From assembly GCA_902768435.1 (NCBI GenBank), contig CACXLJ010000032.1, positions 1 to 54,241 of the forward strand: DNA of 54,241 nucleotides, in the 5' to 3' direction. Of this stretch, positions 50,619 to 54,241 are shown in pieces (position 1 is the stretch's first letter; every line of letters begins with the position of its first letter). The position numbers and the translations under genes were made by a program. Below the pieces are notes generated by a model, which did no database searches, had not been told where the DNA came from, and saw only the letters and a list, made by a program, of their open reading frames with translations. Origin of the DNA: an uncultured Bacteroidales bacterium (GTDB lineage: Bacteria > Bacteroidota > Bacteroidia > Bacteroidales > Muribaculaceae).

Positions 50619-53039
50619 ATGAAAAAGAATATCTTAAGTTTCGCTTTCATGCTGCTTGCAGCAGTTTTTGGCGTTAGTAGGGCTATGGCTCAAGAAGTGC
50701 CTCATGTCTATATTAACCCAGGCCATGGTGGCCACGACAGCGACGACCGCAATGTGGTGATTCCTCCCTTTGCTCAAGGCGATACCCTGGGCTTCTGGGA
50801 ATCAAATTCAAATCTGTGGAAAGGATTTGCTTTGAAGGAGATTTTGACCAAGAAAGGTTACCAGACCAGCATATCGCGCATCTCCAACACTACTGCCGAC
50901 GACCTGGCATTGTCGACCATTGTGTACTTGAGCAACCACAGCGGCGCCGATGTGTTCTATTCCATTCACAGCAATGCTTCGGGCAGTGGTGGTGCTACTC
51001 TGGTGAATTTCCCTATGGGATTCTATCGTGGTTACACGGGTCAGCCCGTGATTCCACGCGCAGCCGATCTGCTCGGCGCGCTGGCACCCTATATCATTGA
51101 TAACAGCAGTACGGTGTGGAGCAGTCCGAACTATGCTATTTATGGTGACTGGACTTTCAGGCCCGAATGGGGAACGCAGGGTTATGGTGTGCTTCGCGGC
51201 AACAATATCCCGGCCATCCTTGACGAGGGCTCGTTCCACGACTACTATCCCGAGGCCTACCGACTCATCAATCATGAGTATTGCTGGGTTGAGGGCTGGA
51301 GTTTCTCGCTGGGTGCTGATGCCTACTTTGGCCGTCTTGACCAGTATGGGTTGGGCATGATTACCGGCACTATTCGTGACGACCGTGTGGAGCGCGTCGA
51401 CATTCTGCGCATGCTGGGTGCCGACAAGCGACTTCCCGTCAACGAGGCCGAAGTCAAACTCAAGGATGCCGACGGCAATGTGCTGCAGACCTACAAGTGC
51501 GATACTATTCGCAACGGCATTTATTTGTTTAAATATGTGGAGCCTGGCACTTACACTGTCGAGGTTTCTCACCCCAAGTATTTCAGTCAGTCGACTCAGG
51601 TTCAGGTTACGGCTAATGCCAAGACATATCAGAATTTTGATTTGAAGCGCGTGCGCGACACTCCACCCATGGTAGTGGAATACTCGCCTCGATGGAGCGA
51701 GGGTGATGATCCTGTGCTTTGCAGCACTCCCATTGTGTTGCAATTCAACTGGGATATGGACACCGAGAGTGTGGAAGAGGCTTTTGAACTGGAACCTGCA
51801 GTAGAAGGAACTATCAAATGGGAAGACACGAACTACCGTCTTATATTCACCCCCGATGATGCCTATGATGTTGACACCGACTACAAACTCACGCTCAAGA
51901 AGACTGCCAAGCATGGCGGCGGCATCGAGATGGAAGAGGACTTTGTGTTGAACTTCCGCACCACCAGCCGCAACCATATCAACAAACTAGCCATGTTCCC
52001 CGAGGAGGGCGACCAGGTGCATTATAAGGCTGGCGCCTATGTGGAATTCCGCAGCGACTCGCTCCTGAATGCAAAAGACCTGTACACCTTCTTCCATATC
52101 TATGACAAGGATGGAAACGATGTCGAGATAAACAAACGCAACATCAAGAACAACAAGAAGGGTGATGCCTATGGCTATATCAGGCTCTCGCTGCTCAAGG
52201 CACTCAATCCCGATGAGCAATACAAGGTGGTTGTTGACAAGGGTGTTTCAGACACTGTGGGCATTCATCTAGCCGAGCCTCTCACCTTCAATTTCACGGC
52301 TGTTGATGCATCGGCACAAACAACCGAGGCCAATGTGGTTGAGGAATTTGAGTCGGCCGATGGTTTCTCGGCGGCTCCGTCGGAGGTAGATGGGCTCACT
52401 GCATCGGTTTCGGCTAATACCGATAAACTCTTTGGCAGCAAATCTCTGCAATTGAGCTATACTTTCCCCGATGACGAGGAGAACGAGGCGGTGGTGAATG
52501 TTGACAAGACGCTTGAAACCACATTCAGTTCGCTCGACAAGATTCACTTGCACATCATGGGTGACATGAGTTTCAATCACCTGAACTTGCTGTTCACGGG
52601 TGAGAGCAGGGCTGTGGTGAGTGTTCCTGTAGCCGATCTCACCTTCCACGGATGGCGTCATGTGTCTATGCCGCTGACTGCGCTGCCTGAAGGCGACAAG
52701 TATCAACTGACAGGCATCTCGCTTGTGAAGAACGAAACTGTTATGGGCCGCACTGGCGCTATCAGGCTCGACAACCTGCTGGTCGAAAAGCCGGTAGGTG
52801 TAGAGGAGGTAACTGCCAACTCAACGGTCAAGGTGATGCCAAATCCTGCCAGCGACTATGTGGTGGCAACCGCCGATGGATATATTACCGGCATTGAATT
52901 GATCAACGCATCGGGACAGGTGCTTGTGCGCAATGCCTCGAACTACATTAATGTGAGCGACATACCAGCTGGTGTGTACTTTGTTAGAGTGTACACAGGT
53001 GAAATGGTCACCACACGCAAGGTTGCTGTTGCTCATTGA
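50619..53039 (+). CDS. Multidomain amidase with Ig-like domains and type IX sorting signal, copy B
   Basis: An 806-residue exported enzyme. The Amidase_3 domain comes first: zinc ligands His36 (NPGHGG), Glu61 and His117 (SIHSN), catalytic Glu203 (DEGSFHD). A carboxypeptidase-regulatory-like sandwich (~255-345) follows, then two Ig-like (Big_5) domains (~350-560, DTPPMVVEYSPRWSEGDDPV) and a carbohydrate-binding-like beta domain (~585-730, SKSLQLSYTFPDDEENEAVV). The last ~70 residues are a type A type IX sorting domain (KVMPNPASDYVVATADGYIT ... PAGVYFVRVYTGE), so it should be sent to the cell surface or outside. Its own sacculus lies inside, so an outward target such as other cells' peptidoglycan or fragments is possible. 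It is the last gene of the operon. Confidence 0.9.
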   Translation: MKKNILSFAFMLLAAVFGVSRAMAQEVPHVYINPGHGGHDSDDRNVVIPPFAQGDTLGFWESNSNLWKGFALKEILTKKGYQTSISRISNTTADDLALSTIVYLSNHSGADVFYSIHSNASGSGGATLVNFPMGFYRGYTGQPVIPRAADLLGALAPYIIDNSSTVWSSPNYAIYGDWTFRPEWGTQGYGVLRGNNIPAILDEGSFHDYYPEAYRLINHEYCWVEGWSFSLGADAYFGRLDQYGLGMITGTIRDDRVERVDILRMLGADKRLPVNEAEVKLKDADGNVLQTYKCDTIRNGIYLFKYVEPGTYTVEVSHPKYFSQSTQVQVTANAKTYQNFDLKRVRDTPPMVVEYSPRWSEGDDPVLCSTPIVLQFNWDMDTESVEEAFELEPAVEGTIKWEDTNYRLIFTPDDAYDVDTDYKLTLKKTAKHGGGIEMEEDFVLNFRTTSRNHINKLAMFPEEGDQVHYKAGAYVEFRSDSLLNAKDLYTFFHIYDKDGNDVEINKRNIKNNKKGDAYGYIRLSLLKALNPDEQYKVVVDKGVSDTVGIHLAEPLTFNFTAVDASAQTTEANVVEEFESADGFSAAPSEVDGLTASVSANTDKLFGSKSLQLSYTFPDDEENEAVVNVDKTLETTFSSLDKIHLHIMGDMSFNHLNLLFTGESRAVVSVPVADLTFHGWRHVSMPLTALPEGDKYQLTGISLVKNETVMGRTGAIRLDNLLVEKPVGVEEVTANSTVKVMPNPASDYVVATADGYITGIELINASGQVLVRNASNYINVSDIPAGVYFVRVYTGEMVTTRKVAVAH

Positions 53040-53095
53040 TGGCAGAAGCACTGATTATCTTTGAATAAGCGCATCGGCTTGATGCGTGAATGCAT

Positions 53096-53128
53096 AAAAA
53101 AGTGTGAAGATTTCTTCACACTTTTTTT
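53096..53128 (+). terminator. Terminator of the propeller-amidase operon
   Basis: Arms GTGTGAAGA (53102-53110) and TCTTCACAC (53113-53121), preceded by six A and followed by seven T (53122-53128). It could act on both strands. Confidence 0.85.
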
Positions 53129-53199
53129 GTGTTCTCGCTTATGATGGTTAATTAAAATATTTGTGTGTTAAATTATGTGTAAAAACGGGTGTATGTGTT

Positions 53200-53229
53200 T
53201 TGGATGTTAAGAAATATGCATTACTTTTG
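53200..53229 (+). promoter_or_regulatory. Promoter of the sugar-kinase-like gene
   Basis: TTG at 53200-53202, 19-bp spacer, TACTTTTG at 53222-53229. The leader would be about 60 nt. Confidence 0.65.
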
Positions 53230-53295
53230 CAAAATAATAATAGAAATACAGTTTTTGTTATTGATTGAAGTGTAAAAAACACTAAATGATTATTT

Positions 53296-54141
53296 ATGAA
53301 AATTATCGCAGAAAGTAGTTCTACGCGTACCGAGTGGATGCTGGTGGAGGGTTCGGATGTAAAGGAACATGCCTATACCGAGGGATTGAATCCCTTTTTT
53401 CAGTCGCGTCGTGAAATCAGTCATAGCATAAGGCTTGAGTTACCTCATCAGTTCTTCAAGCGCCGCTGGGAGCATGTGCATTATTATGGTGCAGGTTGTT
53501 CCAGTCCTGAAAAGAACATGATAGTCGAAGCCTCGCTTGTGGCTCAGTTCAAGACTCCTGTCACGGTTGAGAGCGACCTTGTGGGCGCTGCTCGCGGTTT
53601 GCTTGTGCATGATGCAGGCTTGGCGTGCATCTTGAGCACAGGTTCAAACTCATGCTTCTATGATGGCGAGAAAATTGTGAAAAATGTTCGTTCGTTAGGT
53701 TTTATCTTGGGCGACGAGGGCAGTGGTGCCGCGATGGGTCGCATCTTTTTGGGCGATGTGCTTAAGGATCTTGCGCCTAAGCATTTGTCCGATGAATTCT
53801 TCGAGAAGATGCGTGTCACGCCCGACGATATCATGAACGATATCTATAATAATACTTATGCCAACCGTAATCTCAGTTCCTATTCGTTGTTCTTGTCAGA
53901 GCATCTCGATGACGAATATGTGCATGACTTGATTTTCAATGAGATATCTCGTTTCTTTGAGCGCAACATCATGCAATATGAGAATTATCAGGATTATCCG
54001 GTGTGCTTCATGGGTTCGGTGGCATGTCTGTATAGCGAAATTCTGCTTGCGGTGGCTGCAAAATATGGCGCAACCATCAGGAAAATCGTTAATAATTCAT
54101 TGCCTGGACTCATCACTTATCATTGTACGACCCGCCCTTAA
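53296..54141 (+). CDS. BadF/BcrA-type sugar kinase homologue (N-acetylglucosamine or MurNAc kinase-like)
   Basis: A 281-residue ASKHA-fold protein related to N-acetylglucosamine/N-acetylmuramic acid kinases. The phosphate-2-like loop STGSNS (114-119) and the adenosine-side motif LGDEGSGAAMGR (138-149) are intact. The first phosphate loop reads AESSSTRTEW (5-14) where relatives have ADSGSTKTDW: the Asp is Glu, the Gly is Ser and the last Asp is Glu. The enzyme may still work, because the changes are mild, but activity is not assured. The position next to two amidases suggests cell-wall sugar recycling. It is expressed from its own promoter and ends at the terminator-like hairpins at 54130-54199. 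Confidence 0.85.
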   Translation: MKIIAESSSTRTEWMLVEGSDVKEHAYTEGLNPFFQSRREISHSIRLELPHQFFKRRWEHVHYYGAGCSSPEKNMIVEASLVAQFKTPVTVESDLVGAARGLLVHDAGLACILSTGSNSCFYDGEKIVKNVRSLGFILGDEGSGAAMGRIFLGDVLKDLAPKHLSDEFFEKMRVTPDDIMNDIYNNTYANRNLSSYSLFLSEHLDDEYVHDLIFNEISRFFERNIMQYENYQDYPVCFMGSVACLYSEILLAVAAKYGATIRKIVNNSLPGLITYHCTTRP

Positions 54142-54199
54142 TAGTAAAGGGTTTAGGATAACAAGGCACTCGTTCTACAGGGCGGGTGCCTTTTGTTTT
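54130..54199 (+). terminator. Terminator with alternative hairpins
   Basis: AAGGCAC (54163-54169) pairs with GTGCCTT (54186-54192), followed by TTGTTTTG. A competing 9-bp stem joins 54130-54138, at the end of the coding sequence, with 54179-54187, which overlaps the right arm by two bases. The two cannot form together. Confidence 0.65.
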
Positions 54200-54241
54200 G
54201 TCTTGTTCTTTGTTTTGAAGGATATTTGACCTGATTTAGTA

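Noticed and set aside
50808..51977. 389-residue open frame antisense to the second amidase
   Set aside because: The sense strand encodes a clear amidase with catalytic residues and signal peptide; the antisense frame has no features.

Overview
The window reads as a chromosomal segment of a gut-type Bacteroidales bacterium, most likely from the Muribaculaceae/Prevotellaceae side of the order; that family guess is inference. Five things point there. Promoters repeatedly match the Bacteroidetes form TTG-N19/20-TAnnTTTG. Shine-Dalgarno sites are absent. There is a TonB-dependent receptor with acidic-tagged surface lipoproteins and type IX secretion-like C-termini. Complex I lacks NuoEFG and carries a fused NuoCD. 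The ATP synthase genes run atpDC-BEFHAG. No rRNA, tRNA, CRISPR array, insertion sequence or phage gene was recognised.

Layout. 1-2.6 kb: a Tat-exported aldo/keto reductase with Fe-S clusters, and the divergent pair efp / rpmH (rpmH at 2481-2636). 2.6-4.7 kb: a small AT-rich island with a membrane protein, a doubtful small ORF and a lipoprotein. 4.8-8.0 kb: a compact N-degron operon, clpS-clpA-aat. 8.2-10.3 kb: gmd-fcl for GDP-L-fucose, bracketed by arrays of a degenerate 9-bp repeat. 10.5-12.4 kb: a protein of unknown function and a von Willebrand A protein. 12.6-14.2 kb: a secreted alpha/beta hydrolase and a Nudix hydrolase. 14.3-21 kb: a secreted protein and an 1834-residue alpha-2-macroglobulin-like protein without a visible thioester. 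21.1-28.0 kb (minus strand): a TonB receptor and four lipoproteins in two transcription units; the second unit ends in an ECF sigma factor and a probable membrane anti-sigma partner. 28.2-30.0 kb: a secreted leucine-rich-repeat protein with a dockerin-like C-terminus.

30.3-47.5 kb is the core. It is one unidirectional run, nuoA-B-CD-H, then a complete ATP synthase set atpD-C-B-E-F-H-A-G, then nuoI-J-K-L-M-N, closed by a terminator at 47569-47605. The whole F1Fo operon thus sits inside the complex I operon, between nuoH and nuoI. No consensus promoter was seen at either internal junction, so one transcription unit could make both the proton pump and the enzyme that spends the gradient.

47.7-53.0 kb is a four-gene exported operon formed by duplication of a two-gene unit: beta-propeller-like protein + zinc N-acetylmuramoyl-alanine amidase, twice. 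The second amidase gained Ig-like domains, a carbohydrate-binding-like region and a type IX sorting signal. It is followed by a BadF/BcrA-type sugar kinase homologue with an unusual phosphate loop (53.3-54.1 kb). This propeller-amidase block and the nested nuo/atp cluster are the best candidates for undescribed biology. Short degenerate tandem repeats of 7, 8 and 9 bp fill several intergenic gaps.
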